Assembly (NCBI RefSeq): GCF_010015445.1
Contig: NC_053127.1
Span: forward strand, 12,920,776-12,984,775
Source: Perca fluviatilis
Lineage: Eukaryota; Chordata; Actinopteri; Perciformes; Percidae
Length of the DNA stretch: 64,000 bases
Reading direction: 5' to 3'
A program made the position numbers and the translations under genes. Positions 11,558 through 23,981 of the stretch are shown in pieces (the first letter of the stretch is position 1; each line of letters begins with the position of its first letter). The notes beneath the pieces were generated by a model. It saw nothing but the letters and a program-made list of their open reading frames with translations, had not been told where the DNA came from and did not search any database.

Positions 11558-12469
11558 ATAATGAAGATATAAACCCATTTTACAGAAAAATCCTGTTTGC
11601 TGTCTCCTTCCGAAATGTATATGTGTGTATAACAATTAATCTTTTCTTTTCGTGAACGGTTGCGCTTTTGGCTGTCCATAACACAACAAACCAACAACAC
11701 CATGAGTTAAGAATAGGAATAGAGAACACAAACCAGGGTGGGATCCATTAACATCTTTTTTTTTTTTGCCAGAAAAAGATTTTTATATGTTATGTACATC
11801 AGTGTACATTCATTACAAAAAAAAAAGAGTTTAAAACCAAAACAAATTCTGATGAACAGTCCATTGAAAGTTAAAGGTCATTAGATAACGCAATGGGTAA
11901 CGAGTTTTATCATGTTTTGTTCTTTTTATAGCATGGTAGCGTACTACCATACATGTCAGTATTAATGGTTCACGCGTATGGTGAAAGTACCCGTCCTTCC
12001 GCACGCTTACTACCATGGTCACTTGCCAAATAACATATTTTTAAAACATTAGTTCATATTTTAATTAGTTTTACTATCGAAATCTAAAGTTTATCCAAAC
12101 AATAACTCAGTTTCCCTGGTTACGCCTGACGGTTTGATTAATACCTGGAACAATCATTCCCATCCATCAGGTTCTTATGCAATGCAAACGTTCTCTCCAC
12201 CAGGAATTAGGAAGAACCTTAGATACGACTTGCCTCCCTTAGCAACCGGAGCTACTTATATAGTCCGCTCAGCTGATAGAACCCTTCAGTTTAGCTACGA
12301 GCCAGAAAGCTAACGCTATGCTAGCAAGATCCATAGTCAATAACATTGTGTACAGTTGGCAATCAGTAAACATATTTTGACAGTATGTTGAACAACAAGA
12401 CAAGCTAGCTATCAGCCATGTCATTGTCCCCAAAACAATATAACGACTTTTACGAAGAATTTGATCCGC

Positions 12470-12640
12470 GATGTGTATCGTTACTGTCGGCTGCAGCGGC
12501 GCAGCCTGAAGCAGCGAGCTGAACAGTGAACGGGATGGGAGATAACGTTATTCGCTGTGAAACCGTCCGACGGTTCACGCCTCGCCGTCGTCCATTAATA
12601 CCTGACAATGGACACCTCGTCGGGCATTAACCCTTACATA
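12470..12640. other. CpG-rich block of unknown nature
   Basis: Much richer in CpG than the surrounding intron. It contains the near-perfect palindrome AACCGTCCGACGGTT (12561-12575) and ends AATGGACACCTCGTCGGGCA. The ending resembles a repeat end seen in other fish sequences, so it may belong to a DNA transposon starting further left. A regulatory element is the alternative. No coding frame. Confidence 0.35.
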
Positions 12641-13343
12641 GATGGCAAAAATGTCCAAAACATGTTGGAACCTCAGTTAGATGCACATAAGACATGAACC
12701 CTGATTTGATAAGAATCTGTGCTTGTAGTTTCTTACAAAGAGGATGTTCACAGAAAATGGAATAATGATAGCGACATTCACACAATAACAATTTCGGACT
12801 CAACAGCCTCCTCCGTGTTTTTTTTTAAAATAACTATCACCCATAACAACTTGTCAAAACTCACATAAGAGTGTAGACAAAGAACAATCTAGTTCCTTCG
12901 GTGAAAAATCTGCATTTGTTTTTCTCTTTGTTGGTATAACAGCAGCAGGCAAAAAAATTATATGCAGCAAAAATGATTTTAGACTCCAGAGGGTGTACTG
13001 TCTAGTGAAAGGAAAAAATAATGAAATGTAGTGTTCTTACTTGGCCAGGAACAACCATTAACCTCTGCACACAGAACACATGGAGTCTGTCATAGCCACT
13101 TTGGGGAACAACTGCCCCTCTTTACAATCCATAGAACCATATAAATTAAGCAGAGATGCCCATAATGTTGACAAATAACTTTTGCACAAGCACATTATGA
13201 ACAAAAAACGATTTTTGCTGTGAGCCTCTTTCTTTTCTCTACTATCTTTCCAGCATCCCTGTAAATCTTCAGTGCCAATAATGATCTGCCAAGCAGGACG
13301 GCAGGAGGTGCTGTTAGGGTGGCTTTAAAACCAGCTATTCACT

Positions 13344-13474
<131 letters not shown>

Positions 13475-13750
13475 CGGTCGTTTCCATGACGCAGCATGTC
13501 TCTGCAGGAGTCGAGAGAGCTCAGAGGGAGGGAATAGGTGACGGAGGGAAAAAGAGCCAGTGAAGAAGTGAGAGGAAGACAAGAGGAGATGATGGAGGAG
13601 AGGAGAGAGTAGCAGAGTTCAGAGAGAGGAAGGTGGGAGGGAAACCTAAAACATGCCACTGTAGTCTTAAGATATGCTCAAATTCTGACATACTGTACAT
13701 CCTTACTTTCTTTTGGTCTTTACATCTGGGAAAATATAGACACAAGACTA

Positions 13751-14085
13751 AGAGTCTACAGCCATGCTAGCAGCTCTGTGAGGCTGTGCTTAGGCACAGC
13801 AGTGATTTGAGCCAAACGCAAACAGCATGCTAATATGCTCACAATGATAATGTTAACATGTTGATGTTTAGGGGGTATAATGTTTTACTATTCACCATCC
13901 TAGTTCAGTGTGTTAGCATGTTAACATTTGCTAATTAGCACTGAAAACAACAACAAAACAACTAATGACATTAGTTTTGCAGGTATTTGGTCACAAACCA
14001 AAGGATTAGAAAAATAAAAAATTTGACCTGACGATGCTGATGGATGAAAAGCTGAATCGTGAGGGGAACGTTAAAGTCTGTACAA
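13751..14085 (+). repeat. dispersed repeat, copy 1 (family R2)
   Basis: Shares CATGCTAGCAGCTCTGTGAG-type sequence, CTTAGGCACAGCAG, TTAGCACTGAA and the ending around GAGGGGAACGTTAAAGTCTG with 25922-26405, in the same orientation. No coding capacity and no clear terminal repeats. Confidence 0.65.
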
Positions 14086-15467
14086 GTATGTATAAGACTG
14101 TTTTGTTTTGACTGTAGTCTCTCTGTGGATTTTCTCAGACAGGTAGTTGTGGGAGATTATGGGATGTCATTGATGTTAAATCTTTGCTCAGTTTCTTTTT
14201 TCTTTTTTTGTAGTACATACCCAAATAAATGTATTTTCAGCAGGAAGCTTATAGTGAAGCTGTATCTTTAAAACCAGATGACGACACTGACTCTTCCCCT
14301 TTTCTTCAGCTCCAGCTACCGTGTTGAACTAATGGGCTACTGTAGGCTCATGCTATGCATCAAAAGGTCCTGGTGCCATTACAGCCATCTAAAGCCCCCT
14401 TTCAAGACTTTGTTACATGACAACAGTTGTGGGGAACAGCCGGCCTCAGCGTGAGTGCACACTAGTCCTACAGCTACAAATACCCCCAGGAAGGCTTGAC
14501 AGAACAGCTGATTTTTAAGCAGCGAGCAATGATTCGCTAGCCAGCGCTACTAAGGCAGTGCAGGGTAAGGAATGCACTAGCAGCAGAACAGGGCCAAGAC
14601 CAGTGCTTGAGAGAGAGAGAGAGAGACACACAGAGTGTTGCTAGGTCTAAAACCCTCACTATAGTCTGATGATTGTTCTCGGGTGCCAACCGTCTGCCTG
14701 GAAACTCAACCGGACAGAGATAGAAACAGAGAAACTGAAACAGAGTAAAGGTGCAGGAGGAGTAACAGAGCGATGTAAAGACCCATCAGAGCGATGAAGG
14801 GGAGACGAGAAGTGCAGCAGGCAGAAAAAGAGTGAACCAAATATTTGGGTGAAATCACAGACAGACACAATAATAGGAACCAGAATGAAAAGCTCAGCAT
14901 GAATCCACAGAAATCAACCTGTTGTCAACCTGAGTTGTTCTCTCCAACAAAAATACGTTTTCCTTGTCTACCTGTCTCTTGCCATAATGTGTCAAATTGA
15001 TCTCACACTATTCTTATCTGCAGTTTGGCCTCATTATCTGTTAAAAATGTTAAAATGTTAAAAGTAAATGTAAATCGCAATGTCTAACAACACTCAAACA
15101 TGCATACTGGATTGGAACGAAACTTAAATTGGTTATGGATCTCAGTTTTAAGGGTGAAACTTCTCAGTAACTGTGAGGGTGACACCAGGAAGATTTCAAA
15201 ACAATCTCCCTTTTCCAAATCACCACTGGCATATGGCCCCCACTAATAAACAGTGGGGATAGGGGACAGTACATCTGAGAAGGAGTTCTGGTACATGTCT
15301 GTCTTCTTGATCCTACAACACTAAGAGGAAGACAAAGCCCTGAGAGTCAGGACCAGACCCGACAGAGAACAGATGGCCTGACACACAAACACACACACAC
15401 TGAGACTGTGAGATATGAACACATACGGCATGCAAAAACAAACACACAGATGACACACTGAGAAAGG

Positions 15468-15471
<4 letters not shown>

Positions 15472-15504
<33 letters not shown>
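15472..15504. repeat. (TA)n microsatellite
   Basis: Pure TA run of about 33 bp preceded by a CA-rich patch. Confidence 0.95.
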
Positions 15505-15508
<4 letters not shown>

Positions 15509-15813
15509 TGACAAAGGAGAGCATACATGTGCAAGAGATAAATAGAAAAGGAGAGGGAGATAATATCAGAACAGGAAGCAAGTGAGGCAGAGCCAAACTC
15601 TCCTGTCCTGTGTTATCATCTCTTTGTTTATTGATCATATTCACTTAAACAGGAACATTCTGTTGGCTCTGCAACGCTCAGCTCTGGTTAAATAAGGAAA
15701 TGAGAGACAGTCCTGCATCATTGCTGATAGATTGTGTTTGTGTGTGTGTGTGAAAAGCTCAAAAACATCTCTGATCTTGATTATACTGTAAGATACAAAT
15801 GAACATATGGACA

Positions 15814-16353
15814 CAGTGTTTCTTTTAGGATTTTTTTTAGCAATGGGGGCAGGTCCGAACACCTCCCCCACCCCATTTTTTGAGTTACTATATAGGCCAA
15901 CTTTGATCTTGCTATATAGGCTAAGCATTCTGTAGCAAATAACAATAAACCCACTATTAATTACATTATCTTAATGCAGTGTAACTACTGTAGCATGTAA
16001 ATAATGCACCTAAAATACAAACGTGAGCAACAAGGGCATTGAGCAATCGCTATTATATCGAATCAACAGCCACGTGCAATTTAGCTCGCAGGTGAAGAAT
16101 ACAAACAACAAAAATCACCAGTTAACTTAATTTAAGTTTGCAAGACCAGGCTTAAATGAACTGACAACATAAGTTATACAACTTACAGTTCTCAAGGATG
16201 TACACACACAATCTCAACTGGCTAGTTATCCTCGTGTGTCCGCCCTATTCTCCGACCTGCGCTCTAACAATGCAGCCCTATTTCTGATACCGTGGGGGCA
16301 AAAATGTTGCTGTGGGGGGCCGCCACAGTCAAATCAACATAGAGGAAACACTG
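15814..16353. mobile_element. non-autonomous DNA transposon, CAGTGTTTC ends, 6-bp target duplication
   Basis: Left CAGTGTTTCTTTTAGGATTT and right AGAGGAAACACTG form inverted ends. TGGACA is present immediately outside both ends (15808-15813 and 16354-16359), an exact 6-bp duplication that fixes a length of 540 bp. No transposase frame. Confidence 0.75.
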
Positions 16354-17117
16354 TGGACATGTTGGATTCTATAAACCAAATATTATACTTTATACTAGAG
16401 TTGTGGACCAGATTGGATGTTTAAAGACTGAATATGATATAATAGCTATTATAAATACTCAAATTGCTCAAGGTTGACCACATTCATTCCCCCAAAATTC
16501 GAAGAATTCAGTATTTCCTTGAGAACATTACTCCTGCCAGGGTGAATACCCTCTAAACCTCATTTAGACCATCAAAGTGCACAAAAATGCTCCATTAAAC
16601 CCATTTTAATGACTTTTTTCAAACCATTGTTCCTGTTGGCAATGTACTATTTTACTGAGAACTCACTGACCACGACCATTACAGAAAGAAACATGAGTGG
16701 TCAGACAGTTTGTAGACAAATCCCAACACAGTAAACACTGCTTGATGATTAGCTGGTCACAAGACGTTTAGGTTAAAACTGGGCTAAATTACATTTAATA
16801 GTGAAAGGTTTTTAGATGTGTATATTACATACAACCATGGTTTCAACATGAGTTCAATGATAAAGTGAGAATAACATCAGCAAAGTGGAGCAAACCACAG
16901 CACTAGTAAACAAGCTGGAATCACTTCAAAACATCCAGCCAACTCTGATCAGGTGAATAAAATAACTGTGATCAAAACCTATTTAATTTCAAAACACATG
17001 CAGCTATTCAGTGCCGTGGATAATAACAATGGGCTTCCCTTTATAAGGGTTGCAGTTTCTGCAGAGTATTTTCCACTGCAAGAGACAAAACTTTAAACTG
17101 CATCTTGGAGCACATAG

Positions 17118-17605
17118 TAGGCCTGCACGATTCAGGGAAAAATATGAATCACAATTTTTTAGCTTAGAATGGATATCACGATTCTCTGCCACGATTGTTT
17201 TCTCACAAAGTGTAATGTTTATTGCCCACATGAACCATGACAAAACAAAACAAATTGGCAGTACCAAACATAGATTGTTTTTGGCACCTATAGCACATTG
17301 CGCTTCACCACAAGCCTGTAAACATAGAGGCTTCAATGAATAAAGAAAATAAAGTACATATTGGCCATTTAAGTACAGTAGGCTACCAGAAATAGTGACA
17401 TTTAACACATTGAACTAAATATGGCACTGATACAGTCTCTTTCTGAACTCCTTGAACATGTCTTTACATAATTAAAACATATCAATGTCAAATGCTTTAA
17501 ATAAATTAATTGAAGGAGAAAAAAAAAAAAAGTTATTTAAAAATGTTATCGCGAACAGAGGTGAATCGAGATCACGATATTATAACGATTTATCGTGCAG
17601 GCCTA
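17118..17605. mobile_element. hAT-type miniature transposon with perfect 8-bp target duplication
   Basis: Ends TAGGCCTGCACGAT and ATCGTGCAGGCCTA are a perfect 14-bp inverted repeat. GCACATAG lies directly outside on both sides (17110-17117 and 17606-17613), an intact 8-bp duplication diagnostic of hAT insertion. The 488-bp interior has repeated CACGAT/ATCACGATAT motifs. The 134-codon minus frame at 17004-17408 straddles the boundary and is not a gene. Confidence 0.9.
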
Positions 17606-17799
17606 GCACATAGACTCAATTTTGTCTCTACAAAATACATTTAACCGGTGATGTTGGTCAGTAAATTCCTTACGTTTCATTATTCACACAGATAGGAGAC
17701 TTAATGCTTCAATGCTAATATATATTGTTGTTGACTCCTCCACACTACCCTGCAGCTTTTTAGGTGGGGTTAGATGGGGACGTTTTAAGACCAGTTAGT

Positions 17800-18213
17800 T
17801 TAACCCTATGAGGTCTAAGGGCATTTTCACATATCTTCTTAAATTTACCTTTTTTATGGGTATTTGCATAAAACTGATCCCCATGTGTTTCATATCAAAA
17901 CGTTCAGAAGAAACTCAGCTTTCCGTATAGTGACGCCCACATTTTTTCTAGAGCCATGTGTAAAGAGATAATTTGGCGCTAAAGCTGAAACAATGGTGTT
18001 GGCTTTTTGAAAGTCCTCAAATCTCTTTTAAAAACAAACCTTAACTTATGATGCGTTGTATGAGTGCTTGAAATGAGTTTTACCAAAGGTTATATATGAT
18101 AAAAGTAGTAAATAAATGTCTGAAATGACATTTTGTAATATCGCTTTTTGAGTAGAAGTTTTGTCAAACATCGTTTGGACGAGCCGGTGCGTCTTTCGTC
18201 CTCAGAGGGTTAA
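17800..18213. mobile_element. TTAA-flanked miniature element
   Basis: Left TTAACCCTATGAGGTCTAAG and right CGTCCTCAGAGGGTTAA are near-perfect inverted ends beginning at TTAA on each side, as in piggyBac-like non-autonomous elements. Non-coding, 414 bp. Confidence 0.65.
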
Positions 18214-19531
18214 TTGCTAGTTACGTTTCATATTGCATATCAGTGGGCTAAATACAGGAGTGAATTTACTAGACACTCAAGTAAGAGCCTGAAAATAGTG
18301 CCCCCTTTTTAAATCAAAAATCTATTCTGAATTTAAACATTACAAAAATAAACCCTTGTTGCTCAAAAGTAGAATTGCCTTTTGAGGCAAGGTTAGGCTG
18401 AAGCTGCAGAGTAAAATTGGCCAATATACAGGTCTAACTCCATTAATGTTCACAACACTACTTCACTTTCATGCAGGAGTTTTAAACTGACAAAACCTTC
18501 CACTTACAAGTATATTTCTCTCTATACTCACACAAAGCCAAAACTCCAGACTGAATCTTTGCAGATGTATGGATGGATTTTATGTTACAGACGTGTTAAC
18601 AATAGAGTGAGTTTATATGCTTAGCTGTATATAATTCCTACCAAAATGGTATAATCTCACAAAGTCAGAGCCCATTTCATTATCTACCGAGCAGCTCTGG
18701 GTTTCATCCTTTGATGACAGCGTGAAGTCTTTGTTGGGTGCTTTTTGTAGCTTTGAGCAACGTTCTGTCATGTTCGTTTCCTGAGATCACAGGAAGGAAC
18801 CTCACATGTTGCTTTAGTGCTGCTGTCGGTATGCCAATATGTCCTGTTTGTGTATTTTTTAATGCTTTTAATGTGTCTAATTTGTTGTTTGCGTGTCACA
18901 ATTCAATCATTAATAGACAAAAAGTGTATTTTGTCTGTCTTAGCTGCAGGACTCTGATGACTTGACCTCTCTTTGGAGAAGGGGAGGGGGGAGTGAGAAG
19001 ACAATTTACCTTTGAGGATTTATTAAGAAGTAAATTACTATAAATATGATCTATCATGGAAATTAACTGCTTTTAGTTATGCACATGAAAAGGTAAAAAA
19101 GGAAAAAATTACAACAAAAAGCCCAGTTATTCTTCATGTACAGTAATTGTCTGTACAGCCCACAGCTTTTTACAGAATGTCACTGCAGGAATATTCATAA
19201 CTTATTAGATCTAGCTACATATAAACAAGGATTATGCAAGACTACAAATCCACCCACCTGATGTCCTACATATAGGAGCTATTCGCAGCGCAGGAGCTTG
19301 TTTTTAGAGGAAGCCTGAAGATATAGAGGACTTGGTTTTACATTTAATTCGCCCACACAAACATGCTGTATATAACAAGTAGAGCTTTTCTTTCCCTTTG
19401 TTGTTTGCATATTAATTCTATATTATGTTATGCAATAACAATAACTTAAATTACATTTTGATAGTTTTTTTTTGTTATCTTAATAGTTTAATCGGCAACA
19501 CTTTACTCTAGCATTTAGAAGCACTATACTG

Positions 19532-19985
19532 TATGAAGCTAAACTTAAAACTAAATTCCATAATCAACTCAAAGTTTGTGCTGAGATTATTGGTCAACCT
19601 GTTGCACACTACTTTCAAACAACCCACAAGAAGAGCATGCTCAGGCTTGCTAACAGCATCTCTTCTGACTCTGTGCATGTTTTAAACTCTGCATACCAAC
19701 TTTTGCCTTCTAACGGCGATTTAGGGTCTCTTCGTTTAGATACAACAGGCTTAAGAACTCTTATACATCAGTCTATCCTGTTGCTTAACCAAAATCCGTT
19801 TGCTGCCAATTAACATCTGGATCGGAGGACATCTTGAAATTTGTTTCTTTTTCGTGGCTGTCGATGTGTTTTCATTTTTGTACTATATGTGTAATTGCTG
19901 TTTTCTTTTCTTTTTTTGAGCTGAGCTGCTCGGGCATTTCAGTGTAAACTGACAATGAAGTTGTATCGTATCATAAAGAGATCAT
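19532..19985 (+). mobile_element. LINE 3' end (reverse-transcriptase ORF C-terminus plus tail)
   Basis: Open frame 19532-19813 ends in TAA. It contains LLPSNGDLGSLRLDTTGLRT and LIHQSILLLNQN, resembling the C-terminal LPSGRRYR...TNRLRNSFIPQAIRLLN motif of fish non-LTR retrotransposons. The 3' tail ends AAGTTGTATCGTATCATA, a short-repeat terminus typical of such elements. 5'-truncated: no endonuclease or RT catalytic part is present. Confidence 0.65.
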
Positions 19986-20083
19986 GTTGAGCAGGCGGGT
20001 CATTATTGTGAATTAAACCCTGACAGGGTGATGCAGGAAGGTTTCATTTGCAATAATCACCGGCTCGCTCAAAATTATCCCGC

Positions 20084-20247
20084 TTATTACACGGCTACTT
20101 AATAATCGATAGTTTGACACAAAATATTGATTTAAAAATAGCCCTCCAGAGTCTATAACGGTCTGGTATTCATAGCAGCGGTCTGCTATTTAGAAATAAC
20201 CATAATTGACCAATCAGAATCGAGTATTCATCAAAGCTGTGTAATAA
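20084..20247. mobile_element. small inverted-repeat element
   Basis: TTATTACACGGCT on the left and AGCTGTGTAATAA on the right are inverted ends with one mismatch. The interior includes GACCAATCAGAATCGAGTAT, a block familiar from abundant fish repeats. The repeat may extend left to about 19990. Confidence 0.5.
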
Positions 20248-20979
20248 AAACATTTAATAAAATAATAAATGTTTAATAAATAGATGTTTAATAAAAATCC
20301 GGTCTATATTTTGTTGACCACACGGTTTCCACCTAAACGCACAACCCTTTATTTGATCTTTTTGCTATAAATTATTTAACGGTGATTTTTACCTTTTTTT
20401 TTTAAATAAATAAATGGCTTCAAATGGTTATGTAATTGTAGAGGGGAATATTTCCAAAAAATAAAAGCAATAGCCTGAAAGATATAACCTGAAAGAGAGG
20501 AAACACTGTGTTTGATCCTGACAGCACGCTCTGGTTCTGCCACAACCGACAGCACCAGCTCTCATCAAACTGTCACAGCGCTGCTGTCCCATGAAGCAGC
20601 TGCATCTGAAAAAATAAACTGAGGATGTTTTCAGGATGTCAGGAAATATGACTTTACTGGCGCTGCCGACACATCTGAGAGTGCCAACTCTGAAAGCGAG
20701 CCTGTCTGCCTCAATGAATGCAGATAGAGAGGTAAATACAAATAGATGGACATGAACAGAGGGGAAGATATTAAATTTAACATCCGAAACTCCCATGTTT
20801 CTGAATAGACAGCCCTTGGTACGTGCACCCCTGATTTAACACATCAGTCAACACATTTCTACCCTCGCTACAATGAACCTGGATTATTTCTGCTCAGTGG
20901 AAAATAAAAAAAAGAAACTTCTCTCACTGCTCAGTGATGGAAAAACTTTTATGAGGTTGTCTGTGCATTGAAATGTTAA

Positions 20980-21172
20980 TTTGCACCCCAATAGTCAGTT
21001 AGGCGGCTTGTCTCGTGTTGACAACTTAAAAGCTACAGATTCAATCACCACAGCCGCCAGTGTGTGTCCATCAACAGTCTATCTTGTGTCCTCGAGCGAG
21101 ACACTGAGCCTTTATCTTCTCGTTCACTTCAAGCCGCCGTGGATACGAGTGTCAGCTCAATGCCTGTAAATT
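20980..21172 (+). mobile_element. tRNA-derived SINE (V-SINE-like)
   Basis: A degenerate B-box-like ACAGATTCAATCACC is followed by TGTGTCCTCGAGCGAGACAC and the central-domain-like TGGATACGAGTGTCAGCTCA ending ATGCCTGTAAATTG. This is the order found in fish SINEs with the conserved TGGATAAGAGCGTC core. Not a functional tRNA gene. Confidence 0.6.
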
Positions 21173-22692
21173 GTCAATGTTAGGAACAAATATCTACATG
21201 CACATAATCTGCGTGCTCAATTTCCATTTAATAACTGTCTTCTGAGCGTCATATGTGGCTGTAATGATCGGTAGTGGGGAATGGATCACCTTCCAGCAGG
21301 GACAACCATTATCATCCATCCTCGTCTCACTTATGATGAGGATTGGCAGTGACAGTCTCCCAGTCGCTCATCAATGACGAAGATTAACACTGACAGAGCT
21401 TCCCTCTTTCAGTTTTATCATCATTTTTATGCCTGTTTCAACCTCATTACGAATCTTCACTCCTTTTACCCATATAAAGGTCTGAATTGTGGGTGTCAAA
21501 ACACAACGAGATGTTGTTTACAATGACACTGATTAGGCTAGGTGAGTAGAATTGAAAAAAATGCAAGCACTGGATTTACAGTCGACGCAAAGGGTTAACA
21601 AGTCCGGCCATGAATACAGTAGGTTTCGATTTATAGTTCATAGTCAGATTTCTCCAATTGATAGCACCACCGCAAGACTACACTGACGTATCGTACATGA
21701 TCAGGCAGTATCTTGCTTTTATTATATTCCACATAGTAACTGTGTTTACACGCGAGTTGCAGTGGGAACGTCCTGCTGGGTCCGTCAGTCTTCCAGTCAC
21801 TGTGATAGACAGCAGGGGTTGTGATGAGCAGAAGCTTTGCAGGATGTTACTGAAAATTAGTAAAAACTGTAAATACCCCCCCCCCCAGATGCTGCACCAT
21901 ATTGTTGATACATGCGATTATTTTTATTTTAGGTTGCTCTATTACTTTTTAATTTCCAATAACTGTTAAGTCTATTAAGTGCCCCAAAATAAGGACAAAT
22001 GCTCACCGTAAATTCCTAAAGACCAATGTGAAATCTTGAAATTGACTTGCAACAATAAATCAATTTAGAAATTAGTGATTGTAATTTTAATAATCGTAAT
22101 AAAGCCCCTGGTAAAGTCAACTTAAGACTTTGTAGAAAACCATGCCGTTCTACAGTACTACAGTTCTATAGGCTAATACAAGATGATTTATTTATTACAA
22201 GAAAGCGGAGAGGAGTTCTGCATGATATACAGGGATTACATTTTTATAATATCCAGTCTTGCTGCATCTTCTCTCCCCCTCACTTTTCTCTGCAAGTGAC
22301 GTTACTCTGCCAACAGTCAAGAGATTGATGCATCAGATCAGACCTGCTGGGCCGAGCTGCAGTCAAATCCTATTAAAGATTTTACCATCGCACCTGACAC
22401 TTGATCTACATTGAGCGACACACAGAAAATGTATGACAACACTGATGATGGAGGGATGAAGTCTGTAACAAAAGAAAAGGTAATACAGCAGCATGGAAAG
22501 GATGCTGACCACAGCAGAATAAAAGAGCCTTCTGTTGCAGCACTCTTGATGCGGCAATAAATTATTTAAGACTAAGTCTTTATCAGGCAGAAATGTATAT
22601 CATTTTCAGATTTACAACTTTTGAAATGTATTGGTTGTTTCGTTATTGCATTTTGCCCTCATGAATAGATTTTAAAACGCGCGTGCATGTCC

Positions 22693-22699
22693 GTGTGCG

Positions 22700-22752
<53 letters not shown>

Positions 22753-22756
22753 ACAG
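22693..22756. repeat. (CG)n(CA)n alternating purine-pyrimidine tract at cassette-exon donor
   Basis: GTGTGCGCGCGCGCGCACAC runs into (CA)n that ends 3 bp short of the exon-intron boundary at 22760. In transcript sense the intron therefore starts GTACTGTGTGTG followed by (TG)n and then (CG)n. The composition favours Z-DNA (established property of CG/CA alternation). Confidence 0.9.
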
Positions 22757-22759
22757 TAC

Positions 22760-22891
22760 CTAGCTCTTTTAGCAGGGAGCCGTTCTCTGGCTTCAATCTC
22801 TCCTTTTTCTTCTCAGGACTACTTTTTCTCCTCTCCTTCCCTTTCTCCTTCACTCCATTCTGCTTCCTCTTTTCTCCCTTCTTGGTTTTAT
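22760..22891 (-). CDS. jade2: jade2 lysine-rich cassette exon
   Basis: A 132-bp exon with acceptor CTCCTTGCAG at 22892 and donor TAG|GTACTG at 22760/22759. It completes a split Asp codon and ends with one base of a Gly codon, so both boundaries are phase 1 and skipping keeps the frame. The 44-residue peptide is highly basic (about 18 Lys/Arg, runs such as KEKGKERRKSSPEKKKERLK) and ends NGSLLKELG. It parallels the basic segment ending LGQLG that is present in some human JADE2 isoforms and absent from others (family knowledge). The basic run may act as a nuclear-localisation or nucleic-acid-contact patch (inference). The donor is weak and is followed at once by a TG repeat in transcript sense. 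Confidence 0.85.
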
Positions 22892-23886
22892 CTGCAAGGA
22901 GACACAGAAGACGAGTTGAGGTTAGGGATTTAGATGATTAACTAAATTTAAGCTGGAAAGCATCACTGAGCCTGGGGAATTTCTACCCTTCAGGTGGAAT
23001 TTGAGTTAGAAAGTAGTAGAGTTGTTCCGGTAGGCACTGATCCAATACCATGTAATTTAGCCTTGAAAATATCTAACTTAAAGTAGTTTACTTATGTTCT
23101 TTATCAATAATGACTGATTGTCAAATTAGATAATAAAAGAAAGTTCTATGGCATTCAATCTCTGTATGTATTTGTTCATGTTTTACAAAGGATTTATCCT
23201 GAGTCAGACCATACAACAATGCTAGCAATCATATCACATCCATACAGGCATCCCTACAGCTGTTGAAACATAATAATTAGAATATGTATATTTTTAAACG
23301 CACTGGTATCGGATGGGTACTCGGTGTCGGCTGATACGCAAAATCAGATATCTGAATCGCTAACCTTCGCTACAACACAGCTGATGGAAACACACCTAAA
23401 TCTAATTTTAGTTTTGCAAGATAGTAAAATGTCTTTCACATTTGGATGTACACATAGCTAATAAGACAGATAGATGCTAGAGGGAGAAATAAAGAAGGAA
23501 TAATAGAAAAAAAGAGGACAAAATTATCTGGTTAACATTCATTTAAGACCTGAAGTACAGGTTTCACAGATTAAAGATACACTCCTTGATTGCGTTGGAT
23601 TGTGTTATGGCAAATATTGTAAGCCAATTTGTGACTGCAGAAAAGGGAAGGTGTCATTGGCTAAATGTAACTCGCCTCCTGATGAGGCGTGGGGATAGAG
23701 CCATAGTTCATCTTCATAGCACATTTACCCTTCTGCTCTACCCAGATAAAACCTACAGGCCCGGGATGCATGTTAATGCATGACTTAAGGGGTTGTTTAG
23801 TATTCTAGTTGAAGTCTGAGGGTGAACCTGACAGATCCAAGACCAATGTGGCCTTGATGAAGTCATGGGGTTTTCCCAGTTATCGG

Positions 23887-23919
23887 TCTGTCTGTCTGTC
23901 TGTGTGTGTGTCTGTGTGT

Positions 23920-23968
<49 letters not shown>

Positions 23969-23981
23969 GCGCCGCACACAC
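23887..23981. repeat. (TCTG)n/(TG)n array ending in a 22-bp perfect palindrome
   Basis: TCTG units pass into a pure TG run, which ends in a perfect 22-bp palindrome (23960-23981) centred on GCGGCGCCGC. Confidence 0.92.

Noticed and set aside
20428..20796. 122-codon minus-strand frame
   Set aside because: No recognisable domain; Phe/Leu/Cys-rich composition typical of chance frames. Does not fit between jade2 exons in phase or homology.
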